DNA of 64,000 nt from Companilactobacillus pabuli (GCF_014058425.1 NZ_CP049366.1:992001-1056000); one strand, 5' to 3'; positions 44,118 through 53,207 are shown, counted from the first letter of the stretch. The notes: generated from the sequence alone by a model not told the origin. Numbers and translations: made by a program.

Positions 44118-44367
44118 TTTCAAGAAATACCAATGCAACTACACTCTCTGAAGCAAGAAAAAATCTAAAAAAATTACTGATGATGTAGCAGACTTTGATG
44201 ATCATGTAATTATTACAAAATCTGAGAATCGTAACGTAGTTATTATCTCAGAAAAAGAATTTCAATCTTGGAAAGAAACCTTGTACTTACTTAGTACAGA
44301 GGCTAATCGTAAAAATTTAGATGAATATTTAGACCAACTTAATGGAATAAATCTTAGAAATTTATAA
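44117..44367 (+). pseudogene. Phd/YefM-type antitoxin relic with a frameshift
   Basis: Translation gives NATTLSEARKNLKK, then after a one-base slip ITDDVADFDDHVIITK...VVIISEKEFQSWKETLYLL, the standard Phd/YefM sequence. The slip is in a run of seven As (44167-44173) where eight would keep the frame. The expected ATG and N-terminal residues are missing, and the upstream small gene runs right up to it. No toxin gene follows; a terminator does. Confidence 0.75.
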
Positions 44368-44372
44368 ATAGT

Positions 44373-44422
44373 AAAAGCCAATCAACTCATTTTTTCATTT
44401 TGAGTTGATTGGCTTTATTTTT
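44373..44422. terminator. Bidirectional terminator with a 16-bp stem
   Basis: AAAGCCAATCAACTCA pairs perfectly with TGAGTTGATTGGCTTT. It separates the antitoxin relic from the rhamnosidase locus. Confidence 0.92.
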
Positions 44423-44429
44423 GAATATC

Positions 44430-47297
44430 TTAATTTTTAAAACTGTGTTTTCCAAATCCTAGTTTCAAATCGAATGTATCTGTTGAATCATTAGTATCTT
44501 TTAATAAACCCAAATTCTTGGCACTAGCTGAATCTAATTTCAATAGTGCCTCACTGTTTACAGGAATATCTATAGTTAATTCAGTCATAACTTTATCGTT
44601 TGACTTCCATTCAACAGCTACTTGCCCGTAAATAGTTTCTAAAAATCCACTAACATGTTTGATTCTCTCTTGATCATTATATTTTTCACCTGTATCAATA
44701 ACAGGAGAAATTATAATTGGATATTTTTGGTTCGTAGGATCGACCTTTATTCCTAACATTTGTGAATACAACCATTCAGCAATCGAACCATAGGCATAAT
44801 GATTAAATGAATTCATTGCATCGGGAGAAATCCCCTTTTCTTTTGTATATGAATCCCATCTTTCCCAAAGCGTGGTTGCACCATTTTTAACTGCCAATAA
44901 CCAGGAGGGATTTTCATCACTAAGTAATAAATTATAAGCAGTATCATTTAAATGAATCTCACTTAAAGTTGGTAAGAGAATATTTATTCCTAAGAATCCT
45001 ACTGCTAATGAATTCTCTGGCATATTTGTTCTGATGGTTTGTCCATTGTTTTCGATTGAGGTCTTCAATACCTGAATAGCACTGTCTTTTTGGCTTTTAT
45101 CAGAATAAAGATGTAACTTTAGGAACCAAAGAAGTCCGGTTTGAGAATTATCTACAAAGCTATAACCTTGAAATGATTTATCGACATTGTCAGCTGTTTT
45201 GGTTAATAAATTGAATTTACCATTTATGTTTGAAACGTATTTTTCTTGAATAAAATCTTTAATCAAACTAAAGAGCTTCTTATATTCCTTTTCTTTATCA
45301 AAATAATTCAAAACATGTGAAACTTCAGCCATAATTTGTGCTGTGAAAGCTCGATAAATGGCATTCATATAAGGAGTCGATGCTGGAGCGAATCCTTACC
45401 AATCACCGAAGACTTTATCATCATAATTAGTGTCGACATCATTAGTACTTCCTATCAAATTCATATACTCAACCATATTAGAGTAATACTTTGAAATAAA
45501 TGATTCGTTGCCAGTAAATTTATAAAGTTTCCAAGGTAATATTATCCCTATATCAGACCACCCTGCTGCTTGTAATTGAGCTAATTGTGGCAAAAATGAT
45601 TTGGGCATAATACTCTTATAGGCTGATTTATCTTCGGTATTGTTGATCACTTCCAAGTAATTTTTGAGAAAAGCCGTGCTATCAAAGCCCATTAAACCAC
45701 TAGTAGTGAATATTTGTGCATCTGCGGACCATCCTGCTCGTTCAGCTCTGTTAGGCGAATCGATTGGAATAGATAAATAATTAGATTGTTCACCGTACTG
45801 AATATTTTTAATGAGTCTATTCAAGTCAGAATTGTTTGTTTTCAAATTAGCATTCTTATGTAGTAATGAGGTAACTGGAATTTGTTGAATACCCTTAATA
45901 TAGACGGGATTATCTACTTCAACCTCAATGTATCTAAATCCGTGAAAAGTCCATGTCGCATTGTATTGATGATCATTGTTATCTTGTACAATGAAAACTT
46001 CTTCAGATTTAGCATCACCACCAATTTCTGAAATCAGGTTTCGATGATGGAGTGAATTCTTAGGACCATCACTACCAGTTTTGTTTTCAATGCTTCCTTG
46101 TCCATCGTTTAGTATTTCCCCAGTTTTAACATGAACCTTTGTCTTAACATTTGTTTTTGACTGAAAGGTTATGTTTATAGTTGCTGCCATGTTTTGTCCA
46201 AAATAAAAAAGCAATCTTGTACTTTTATCGGCAATCCAATTAGAATCGGTGATTTTAGTCAACTCAACTTCTCCCAGTTCCAAATTTGGATTGGCGATTA
46301 CTTTATTAGGATTATAACTATAAGTTAAAATCGGATTTTGCTTATCTTTTAAAATTTCGTATACTTTGGCGCTATTACTTGGAGTTAAAATTTTCTTAAC
46401 TGTTGGTTGATCAATTTTAGGTGCAGTGACAGATTTCGTGTCGGTTGAACCTAAAGTGAAATCAATTATTTCACCATCATAAATATCATTATCCACGTGA
46501 TTTAATTGATCAAAAAATTGCCATTTTGGATTATTTGAAGTTGTAATGACTTGCTTTTTACCGTTATCAAATTTGATCATTAATTTCAAAATTAATAAAG
46601 GACTTTTTACATTGTCAGAAAAGATACTTTCATAATTAGAAAATTGAGAAATTCTGCCTAAAAGATATCCTTTACCTATTGGTATTTTTAAAGTATTATT
46701 CTCACTGAGAGAATTCTTTACATCAAAGGATTGATAATTGATTTGTGTATGGTAATCCGACCATCCCGGATTGAGCATTTCTTTTATGTCATTATGCTCA
46801 CCCAAATTTTGATCATTCAAAATTAATTGATACGTTCCTAAACCAGTAATTGACAAAGTTGCTGACTTGATACTATCAGGATTATCGTTCAATTTAAATT
46901 GGGTTGTAAATACTGGTAGAGAAGAGTTGTTATCCGAACTAATAAAATCTGAATCCTTCCAATTCGTTTCAGTATAAAACTTACTTTCTTTCGAATATAT
47001 CTCTTTATTAGATTCATCATTGACTTTTACTTGCCAAGAGTATGTCTCCTGATCTTCTAATTGTATATCAGCAAATTCATTGTTTATAGATTTTGACGAC
47101 TGTATTTTTTCACTATTCCACACTGTTTTATGTGTACCGTCGTAAATAAAAATTTGATAGGAAACTTGCTTATTACTTTGTATATTGTCAGTTTCTTTAA
47201 ATTTCCAACTAAAATTAAAAACATTGCTATTTATAATTGGATTAGTTTCGTTATTTAATTTCAAACCGTATATTTCCATTAATTTACCATCCCACAT
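44430..47297 (-). pseudogene. GH78 alpha-L-rhamnosidase interrupted by one in-frame TAA
   Basis: A 633-residue N-terminal part has Fn3-like and beta-sandwich domains, then the start of the (alpha/alpha)6 barrel with the GH78 signature SPNRAERAGWSADAQIF and GWSDIGIILPW. It stops at a TAA (45396-45398) after VFGDW. The same frame continues with GFAPASTPY and a further 312 residues, including SFNHYAYGSIAEWLYS, the block carrying the proposed catalytic base. GH78 proteins usually read GDWL here, so TTA or TTG probably became TAA. Restored length is about 955 residues. The start could be 47297 or the ATG at 47279. No secretion signal is seen. Confidence 0.85.
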
Positions 47298-47391
47298 ATA
47301 TTAATATTTCCATGATACATCGCCTTTTTTTATAATATCAACCGTTGAAATTTTTTGATTTTCTGTTCTTGCATCTGAAATAAAACAAATA

Positions 47392-47438
47392 AAAGCCAGT
47401 CAGCTCACAATATAAATGAGTCGACTGGCTTTATTTTT
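47392..47438. terminator. Bidirectional terminator after the EamA gene
   Basis: AAAGCCAGTC pairs with GACTGGCTTT, with A and T runs; it resembles the one at 44373. Confidence 0.85.
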
Positions 47439-47439
47439 A

Positions 47440-48315
47440 CTATTCATTTCTGATAGATACGATTATACTTACTAAAATCAATCCCAAGCCGACAAAAAAT
47501 CCAACTTTTATTGATTCATTCAAAAATAACCATCCCAAAAGCGTTCCAACAATTGGTTGAAACAAGAAGAACAATCCTGATGTTGGGCTGTGAAATAAGA
47601 CTAATCCTTTATTCCAAAGGAAAAATGCAATGGCAGTAGAAATTATTCCTAAATATAAAAGGCTTAACCAAATGTGCACACTACCCCAGGATATATTCAA
47701 TAAGGTTCTCTTTTGTATGAAAATAACAGGCGTTAAACAGACGATAGCAACTAAAGTACCTAAAAAAGTAACTTGAATGATACTGTATTTTTTATCAACT
47801 AATTCGATTAAAACTGACATCAAGGCCCAAGTAAGTCCAGCAATCAACAAAAAGATTACCCCTAATAATAAGTTCTTTCCTTTAAAGTGGAAACCAACAA
47901 TTGATACAACACCCAAAATTGCTAAGGATAAACTGATACACTTACCCTTTGTTGGTTTGATTTTTAATAATGGCCAACTAAAAATAATCATGAATGCTGG
48001 TGTCGCTGTCGTTACAACTGAACCCAATTGAGCTGACGAAAACATCGTACCTGTTTCTTGAGCAACGATAGATATCGTATCACCAATTAATCCAATTAAG
48101 AAGATCAGTAATAAATTTCTTTTATCCCAGTGCCACTGAATCTTTGCGACTAAGGCGATTACCAATAAGGCAACTGACCCGATGAGATACCGTAGCCAAA
48201 CTAATTGAATCGGTGGAACTTCACTGACGATTGATTTGACAACGACAAACATCCCACCCCAAATACATGCTGCTAAAGTTAAATATATGCTACCTATTAT
48301 TTTATTTTTGTTCAA
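47440..48315 (-). CDS. EamA/DMT-family transporter
   Basis: A 291-residue membrane protein with ten helices in two EamA repeats (~8-135 and ~150-287). Typical features are ACIWGGMFVVVKSI at the N-terminus and FHSPTSGLFFLFQPIVGTLLGWLFLNE in the second repeat. Members export amino acids or other metabolites. The start is TTG, with GCGGAGG upstream. A leader ORF and a hairpin lie directly upstream, so regulation in the leader is likely. Confidence 0.9.
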   Translation of the reverse strand: MNKNKIIGSIYLTLAACIWGGMFVVVKSIVSEVPPIQLVWLRYLIGSVALLVIALVAKIQWHWDKRNLLLIFLIGLIGDTISIVAQETGTMFSSAQLGSVVTTATPAFMIIFSWPLLKIKPTKGKCISLSLAILGVVSIVGFHFKGKNLLLGVIFLLIAGLTWALMSVLIELVDKKYSIIQVTFLGTLVAIVCLTPVIFIQKRTLLNISWGSVHIWLSLLYLGIISTAIAFFLWNKGLVLFHSPTSGLFFLFQPIVGTLLGWLFLNESIKVGFFVGLGLILVSIIVSIRNE

Positions 48316-48349
48316 AATATGAAACCTCCGCTTTATTTACTTAATTAGT

Positions 48350-48440
48350 TAAGAAATCAGCGGATTCACACCACTGATTAGCGGTATGAAGGTACATCAC
48401 ATTCGAATAATGGTGAATAAAGCAATATGAAAGCCTCCTT
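48350..48440 (-). promoter_or_regulatory. Leader of the EamA gene: 15-codon ORF and hairpin
   Basis: On the - strand AAGGAGG (48434-48440) precedes a TTG-started ORF (48425-48378, MLYSPLFECDVPSYR). Its stop overlaps a 9-bp hairpin, AATCAGTGG / CCGCTGATT (48355-48379). GGAGG-CTTTCATATTG at the leader start nearly copies GGAGG-TTTCATATTTTG at the EamA start. This looks like a leader-peptide control element; the signal is unknown. Confidence 0.5.
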
Positions 48441-48521
48441 TTGAAGGAAATATAGTTTTTATTATATGTTTGTATTAGGTTAATTACAAATAGCTATCTT
48501 TCCACAAACCATCACATTTTG

Positions 48522-48600
48522 TGATATAATATTTTTGCAAGAAGAGAATAACATATATACACCAAAACCCCCAACGAGTGCAAGTCGTTGAGGGTTTTTT
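48522..48600 (+). ncRNA. Candidate type I antitoxin RNA
   Basis: An extended -10 (TGATATAAT, 48522-48530) would start a transcript near 48537. It ends at the terminator stem AACCCCCAACGA / TCGTTGAGGGTT with TTTTTT (to 48600), a product of about 64 bases with no ORF. It converges on the small toxin gene at 48625, and the terminator is usable from both sides, as in the pAD1 par locus. Confidence 0.5.
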
Positions 48601-48624
48601 AGTGAGCTAAATTGCCTTTTTATT

Positions 48625-48711
48625 TTACTTGCGGTGTCTACGTTTTAGCCAATCAGCAAACCAAGCGGTTATTAAGCCGACTACAAGAGAGTAAAAAAGA
48701 GATTCCTTCAA
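48625..48711 (-). CDS. Candidate Fst/Ldr-type type I toxin peptide (28 aa)
   Basis: The peptide MKESLFYSLVVGLITAWFADWLKRRHRK has one hydrophobic helix followed by a basic tail and the 'VVG..TA.F..WL..R' pattern of Fst-family membrane toxins. The TTG start lies inside a long hairpin (48693-48732) that would hide the 5' end of the message, a known feature of such toxins. The ribosome binding site is not clear, so the start is uncertain. The convergent small RNA at 48537-48600 is the likely antitoxin. Confidence 0.55.
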   Translation of the reverse strand: MKESLFYSLVVGLITAWFADWLKRRHRK

Positions 48712-48732
48712 CGTTGAAGAAATCTCTTTTTT
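48693..48732. terminator. Bidirectional hairpin after the NAD(P)-binding gene
   Basis: AAAAAAGAGATT-CTTCAACGTTGAAG-AATCTCTTTTTT is nearly self-complementary. It can terminate the - strand oxidoreductase operon and also forms the 5' hairpin of the toxin message. Confidence 0.8.
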
Positions 48733-48766
48733 CTTGAAATATTAAATTTTATATTTATTGGCAAAA

Positions 48767-49426
48767 TTAAATATCATGTTCCATTTCTCGTATTTGATGC
48801 AACATATTGTCAGTGCCAGGTTTACTGATACCGTAACTTTCTGACATATACTTTTCAGGATCATTAATTATTTTAATTACAAAATCCGCAATACTGCTTC
48901 GAGAAATCATTGTTCCTTTAAATGTTTCGCCTTTTTTGGTTAATTCGTAATCAATTTCACTGTCATTAGTCATATAGGCGGCTCGAATAATAGAATATTG
49001 TAAAGAACTACTTTCAATTATCTTGGCAGCTCTTCTAGTATCTTCTTTTGATGCATGTCCAACGTAGTTTTCAACCCAAGAACCAAATGGATCCGGAACT
49101 TCATGATATAAACCAGAACCTGTAATCCAAATCAAATTATTAGTTTTAGTTTCTTGTATTGCCGAAATAATATTTTGAGCCCATAATTCCATATTCCCGT
49201 TTAAGTTTGCATACACGATATCTTGGTCTGGCATTATGGAGGTTAAAAGTTGTTTATCATCAACATTACCTTCAATAATTTGAACATTTTGGATTGTTTT
49301 TAAATTATCTAATCTACTTGCGTTTCTCAAAACCAAGGTTAGTTTATACTCGGGATTACCGACTAGTCTTTTTTCAACTAAACGAGCAATTTTACCGTAA
49401 GCGCCTAATATTAAAACATTTTTCAT
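48767..49426 (-). CDS. NAD(P)H-binding protein (NmrA/YwnB-like atypical SDR)
   Basis: A 219-residue Rossmann protein. The nucleotide motif is LILGAYGKIARLVEKRL (~4-20), atypical for classical SDRs. A conserved IWITGSGLYHEVPDPFG segment lies at ~99-115 and the YSIIRAAYMTND block at ~148-159. Proteins of this group act as redox sensors or reductases. Its start overlaps the stop of the cyclophilin-like gene, so it is in one operon with 49426-51636. It resembles the protein at 50595. Confidence 0.87.
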   Translation of the reverse strand: MKNVLILGAYGKIARLVEKRLVGNPEYKLTLVLRNASRLDNLKTIQNVQIIEGNVDDKQLLTSIMPDQDIVYANLNGNMELWAQNIISAIQETKTNNLIWITGSGLYHEVPDPFGSWVENYVGHASKEDTRRAAKIIESSSLQYSIIRAAYMTNDSEIDYELTKKGETFKGTMISRSSIADFVIKIINDPEKYMSESYGISKPGTDNMLHQIREMEHDI

Positions 49427-49782
49427 TAACCATCTCCTAATACAAAATTTACTGGAACGTTTCCAGAGCCATTAAAGAATGAAATATCTGAATTGATGTG
49501 TCCAATTTTTTGTAAATCACCAATGACTTCACCTGTTTGTTTATAAAAAATCACAAAACTATGACGTGGTGCCCAGTAGGCAATATCCCCTACTTCATAA
49601 CCACTTGTAGTTTTTTTCTTAGCAGGTAAAGCTTCTGGAAATCTATAAGTCATCTCTCGAGAATATAAATTCATCATTTCTAACTTCATTGGAAACCTAG
49701 TTAGTAACTCTTTTGCAGTATCACCATTATTAAAATCGGCGATTAATTCTTTGTCATCGACAATAATTTTTACTTGTGTCAC
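49426..49782 (-). CDS. Cyclophilin-like fold protein
   Basis: A 118-residue protein with the Cyclophil_like pattern: DTAKELLTRFPMKLEM at ~22-37, YRFPEALP, then YEVGDIAYWAPRHSFVIFYKQTG. These small proteins lack known isomerase residues, and their role is unknown; they often sit next to oxidoreductases, as here. GGAGAATAA precedes the ATG. Confidence 0.82.
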   Translation of the reverse strand: MTQVKIIVDDKELIADFNNGDTAKELLTRFPMKLEMMNLYSREMTYRFPEALPAKKKTTSGYEVGDIAYWAPRHSFVIFYKQTGEVIGDLQKIGHINSDISFFNGSGNVPVNFVLGDG

Positions 49783-49806
49783 TATTTATTCTCCTTTATT
49801 TACAAA

Positions 49807-50559
49807 TTATCCTTGTTTTGTTGGATAAACAGTAAATTCGTTAACGTTAACGTCTTCTGGTTGATCGATAGCAAAGTTAACGACACGGGCAATGGCATCT
49901 ATGGCATCTGGTGTGATACCAACTGACTTATACAATTTATCCATTCCTTCTTTAGAATTTTCATCAGTGATGTGTTGTAACAACTCAGTATTGATAGCAG
50001 CAGGATAAATAGTAGCTGTTCTAATATTAGTTTGTTCCTTAGCACTTTCCATCCGGATAACTTCCATCAAATTTCTGACCGCAAACTTAGTTGCTCCATA
50101 GACACCTGAACCAATAAAACTCTTTATTCCTGCGACTGAAGAAGTTGTGATGATTTGACCATGCTTTTGAGTAGTGAAATCTGGCATAACTGCAGCCACA
50201 CCATTCAAAACACCTTTTAAATTAACATCGATCATCATGTTCCATTCGTCGGTCTTTAAAGCACTGATTGGTGATGTTGGCATAATTCCGGCATTATTGT
50301 AGATAACATCGATAGCGCCGTATTCTTTTTTAGCTAAAGTAACTAAAGCCTTCAAGTCATCAGGGTTAGTAACATCAGTAACTCTGTATGTGGCTTGACC
50401 ACCTGCATCTTTGATATCTTGACTGATTTCTTGTAAACGATTTTCACGTCTAGCTCCTAAAACAACTTTAGCGCCATTTTTAGCTAACAATTTAGCTGTT
50501 GCTTCTCCAATACCTGATGATGCTCCTGTAATTACGACTACTTTATTTTCAACTGACAT
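49807..50559 (-). CDS. Short-chain dehydrogenase/reductase
   Basis: A 250-residue classical SDR with [11 protein letters not shown] (~11-21), GARRENR (NADP preference), NNAGIMP (~87-93), and the catalytic Ser-Tyr-Lys in TSSVAG and YGATK. It shares NVKGVLNGVAAVMPDF-type blocks with the SDRs at 30295 and 60359. It lies in the four-enzyme operon facing the LysR gene at 51766. The substrate is unknown. Confidence 0.92.
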   Translation of the reverse strand: MSVENKVVVITGASSGIGEATAKLLAKNGAKVVLGARRENRLQEISQDIKDAGGQATYRVTDVTNPDDLKALVTLAKKEYGAIDVIYNNAGIMPTSPISALKTDEWNMMIDVNLKGVLNGVAAVMPDFTTQKHGQIITTSSVAGIKSFIGSGVYGATKFAVRNLMEVIRMESAKEQTNIRTATIYPAAINTELLQHITDENSKEGMDKLYKSVGITPDAIDAIARVVNFAIDQPEDVNVNEFTVYPTKQG

Positions 50560-50594
50560 ATTTAATACTCTCCTATTATTTTTATATTATTTAA

Positions 50595-51233
50595 TTAGTA
50601 AAATGATGGTTTATCCCATTCTGTATTTGGTTCGACTACACCGATACTTTGTGACTTATACAAATCTGGGCTGGCAATAATATTGCTGATCAATTTGGCA
50701 ATCGCTTGTCTAGTAACTTGAGTTCCTTTCATGGGTTGACCTTGGGGAACAATGTCATAATTATAATTGCCGTCTTGGTTGTACAACCAACTCATTCTTA
50801 GGAAGGTATAATCCAAACCACTGTTATCAATAACTGCTGCTGCCTTTTTGATATTGGTATAATCACCCATCATTCTGGCGTTCCACTTACCAAATTTACC
50901 TGCAACTTCGTCATAGATACCTAGTCCACCGGCAACAATTAAACGTTTGACGTGTTCTTCCTTCATAACTTTGACAATGTTTTGATTTGCTTCAACAAAA
51001 TGACCGGTTGCCATATAGACGATATCTTGACCTTTAATAGCCTCTCGCAAATCTGAGATATTATTCCAATCTCCATCAATTAAAGTGATTTGTGAATTTT
51101 CATTATATTCAGTCAACCTTTGATTGGCACGTCTAGCAAACAACGTGATTTCGTTGTCAGATTTTTCTAGTAACATCGGAATTAGATATTTCGAAATATT
51201 ACTCGTAGCACCTAATAAAACGATTTTCTTCAT
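50595..51233 (-). CDS. NAD(P)H-binding protein (atypical SDR)
   Basis: A 212-residue Rossmann protein with LLGATSNISKYLIPMLL (~5-21), VAGGLGIYDEVAGKFG (~100-115) and the FLRMSWLYNQDG block. It is a paralogue of the protein at 48767, two genes downstream in the same operon. AGGAGAATTAC lies before the ATG. It probably acts on small carbonyl compounds or senses redox state, which is inference. Confidence 0.87.
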   Translation of the reverse strand: MKKIVLLGATSNISKYLIPMLLEKSDNEITLFARRANQRLTEYNENSQITLIDGDWNNISDLREAIKGQDIVYMATGHFVEANQNIVKVMKEEHVKRLIVAGGLGIYDEVAGKFGKWNARMMGDYTNIKKAAAVIDNSGLDYTFLRMSWLYNQDGNYNYDIVPQGQPMKGTQVTRQAIAKLISNIIASPDLYKSQSIGVVEPNTEWDKPSFY

Positions 51234-51246
51234 GTAATTCTCCTAT

Positions 51247-51636
51247 CTATTTTTTATTCAAAATGTGATGATAATTGACCACATTGATTTTCTTAATATT
51301 GTGTTTGTTAAAAATAATTTTTTCTCCATACGGTGCAAGACTGATAGTTCTCTTACCAACGATCTTCCACGTCCCAGAATAAATATTTTTAACTCCGTAT
51401 TGGTTTTCATTCCATTTATGATTCTTATGGAAAGTTATCTTTTGATGAAGATTTTTGTTATGATGATTGATCCAAACACCGACAACATCTTTATCCTTAA
51501 TTTGTTTAACTGTTGAAATACGGTTCGTATTCTTAGCGGCTAAGGAATCATCACTAGGTCCAAAGCGAAAACTAATAAACATTAATATTCCAACAAAGAT
51601 AATTGTCGATAAAATACCTTTAAACTCTTTGTTCAT
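51247..51636 (-). CDS. Small membrane-anchored or secreted protein
   Basis: A 129-residue protein with an N-terminal hydrophobic segment (~6-24) and an extracellular beta-rich domain containing VGVWINHHNKNLHQKITFHKNHKWNENQYG and YSGTWKIVGKRTISL. This pattern resembles the lipocalin-like 'W..N......F...G...' fold seen in small secreted lactobacillus proteins. The ATG at 51636 follows AAAGGAG. It is the first gene of the operon divergent to LysR. The function is unknown. Confidence 0.75.
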   Translation of the reverse strand: MNKEFKGILSTIIFVGILMFISFRFGPSDDSLAAKNTNRISTVKQIKDKDVVGVWINHHNKNLHQKITFHKNHKWNENQYGVKNIYSGTWKIVGKRTISLAPYGEKIIFNKHNIKKINVVNYHHILNKK

Positions 51637-51663
51637 ATCATGCTCCTTTTTTATGATTCGCAC

Positions 51664-51765
51664 TTGATCACAAACACTAGTATAATAGCTTTAAGAAATA
51701 TTTTAAGAATCCAATGATTAATCCAGTATCAACTTATAGTTCATACTAATTAAGGAGAATAAATT
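51664..51765. promoter_or_regulatory. Divergent promoter region of the NAD(P)-binding operon and its LysR gene
   Basis: AGTATCAACTTATAGTTCATACT is too spaced for a simple palindrome, but AGTAT (51725-51729) and ATACT (51743-51747) form arms with a 13-base spacer, fitting a LysR recognition site. TAGTATAAT near 51678 is a candidate -10. Confidence 0.45.
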
Positions 51766-52659
51766 ATGGATATAACGCAATTACAAACTTTTGTTCGTGT
51801 TAGCCAATACGGTAGTTTCACTAAAGCCGGTGAGCAAAGCTTTATTTCGGGAACAGCAGTTATGAAACAAATTAATCGTTTAGAGAGTGAATTAAACCTT
51901 AAACTTTTTGTTAGAACCGCCACTGGGACTAAATTAACCGCTGAAGGTGAAAAGTTTCTTCCATATGTAAATCAGATTTTGAGTTTATTGGATACTGCCA
52001 TCGAAGAGACTAGAAAGGCCGGTCTTTCAGGACAAAATATCATCAACGTTGGGACTTCTATTTTGCACCCGGCCGACCCGTTCATGGAAATTTGGAAAAA
52101 AATAACCGCACAAATGCCGGATTATCAGATCCGTATTGTGCAGTTACAAGAAGACTTACGTTCAAAGAATCGTGAATATGCGATGCTAGGAAAAAATTGC
52201 GACATAATAGTGGGAACTTTTGATAACACGACTTTAAAACAATCATTTGATGCAATTACTCTGGGCCAGTATGACTTTGGCATTGCCGTTAGAAGTGACA
52301 ATCCCTTGGCAAAACTTAGTCAAATTAGTTTTGAAGATTTAGATAATCAAGAATTATTGAGTGTTCCTATGGGAATCAGTGAGAAAAACGACCAATTAAG
52401 AAAAATCATTCATGATAAATATCCCACTATTAAAATAGTAGAAACTACAGGACGTTATGATATGAATACTTTTAATCAAGCTGTTGAAGAAAACATTCCT
52501 TTGATCACTTTAACTCCTTGGAAGAGAATTCATCCTAATCTTGTTTCTATACCACTGGAAACTGATATCCATGTATCCTATGGGATTCTGACAACTAAAT
52601 TTCCTGGCAGTAAAGTTGATGATTTCTTGTTAAAGCTTTCAAAAGTACTCAAGTCATAA
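51766..52659 (+). CDS. LysR-type regulator divergent to the NAD(P)-binding operon
   Basis: A 297-residue LysR protein with helix-turn-helix GSFTKAGEQSFISGTAVMKQINRLE (~16-40). The substitution GTAV for the usual QPAL/S at the recognition helix is distinctive and sets it apart from the other LysR proteins here. The effector domain starts at IINVGTSILHPA. AAGGAG precedes the ATG. It most likely controls the divergent operon 48767-51636. Confidence 0.9.
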   Translation: MDITQLQTFVRVSQYGSFTKAGEQSFISGTAVMKQINRLESELNLKLFVRTATGTKLTAEGEKFLPYVNQILSLLDTAIEETRKAGLSGQNIINVGTSILHPADPFMEIWKKITAQMPDYQIRIVQLQEDLRSKNREYAMLGKNCDIIVGTFDNTTLKQSFDAITLGQYDFGIAVRSDNPLAKLSQISFEDLDNQELLSVPMGISEKNDQLRKIIHDKYPTIKIVETTGRYDMNTFNQAVEENIPLITLTPWKRIHPNLVSIPLETDIHVSYGILTTKFPGSKVDDFLLKLSKVLKS

Positions 52660-52673
52660 TTTTTCGAGATACA

Positions 52674-52714
52674 CAAAGGACCTTCCCAACATTAGGAAAG
52701 GTCCTTTATTTTGT
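52674..52714. terminator. Bidirectional terminator after LysR
   Basis: AAAGGACCTT-C pairs with G-AAAGGTCCTTT, with a T-rich tail. Confidence 0.85.
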
Positions 52715-52872
52715 CATAAATCTTTTAATCGTTCCATTAAGTTAGAATGCTTGTCATATAACCTCTTAGCAATTTCAAGGATTTCTGGACGTGCTTGTTC
52801 ACTATTTGATGATCTATGATTTTTACTTTCAATATTTGATATTTTTCCATCTTCTTTTGAAATATGTATCAT
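52714..52872 (-). CDS. Small polar protein downstream of the RelB-like antitoxin (52 aa)
   Basis: An ORF of 52 residues starts 20 bases after the antitoxin stop. GAGGGG directly abuts the ATG, so the start is uncertain. The product is polar with a C-terminal helix (RPEILEIAKRLYDKHSNLMERLKDL). It is too short and lacks the motifs for RelE or MazF. It occupies the place where a toxin would be expected. I do not recognise it. Confidence 0.5.
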   Translation of the reverse strand: MIHISKEDGKISNIESKNHRSSNSEQARPEILEIAKRLYDKHSNLMERLKDL

Positions 52873-52891
52873 CCCCTCATATGCGCATATC

Positions 52892-53104
52892 CTATTTTTT
52901 GTTTCTTTTTTCTATTATATTAGCGATTTCCCTTTCAGTTAAAGTCGAATCTACTGGATAAGAATTAGTCTTGGTAATCTGTTCATATAAAAGGGTTATC
53001 GCATCTGTTGTCGTTATACCAAGATTCTTGAGAATTTTTTCAGTGTTTTTTTGAAGCTTCTTATCAATTTCAACTTGAATAGTAACCTCATCTTCTTTAG
53101 CCAC
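52892..53104 (-). CDS. RelB/DinJ-family antitoxin
   Basis: A 70-residue antitoxin of the ribbon-helix-helix type: VTIQVEIDKKLQKNTEKILKNLGITTTDAITLLYEQI, then SYPVDSTLTEREI. GTG at 53104 is chosen because AGGAG lies 10 bases upstream and the product then begins like other RelB proteins; an open frame runs further up to 53245 without a site. No RelE- or YafQ-type toxin follows. The upstream DNA is duplicated at 56344 beside a second RelB-like gene. Confidence 0.82.
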   Translation of the reverse strand: MAKEDEVTIQVEIDKKLQKNTEKILKNLGITTTDAITLLYEQITKTNSYPVDSTLTEREIANIIEKRNKK

Positions 53105-53207
53105 AGTTTTCGTTCTCCTCTTAATATCTAATATCAATTTCAAACATATAATACCAGAATTTAAAAATGATAACAGCTTTCTACGATTAATTATTCTATT
53201 TATCAAA

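Noticed and set aside
48350-48440. T-box or known metabolite riboswitch before the EamA gene
   Set aside because: The T-box antiterminator sequence and specifier loop pattern are not present, and I could not match another family; the leader ORF explains the region better.
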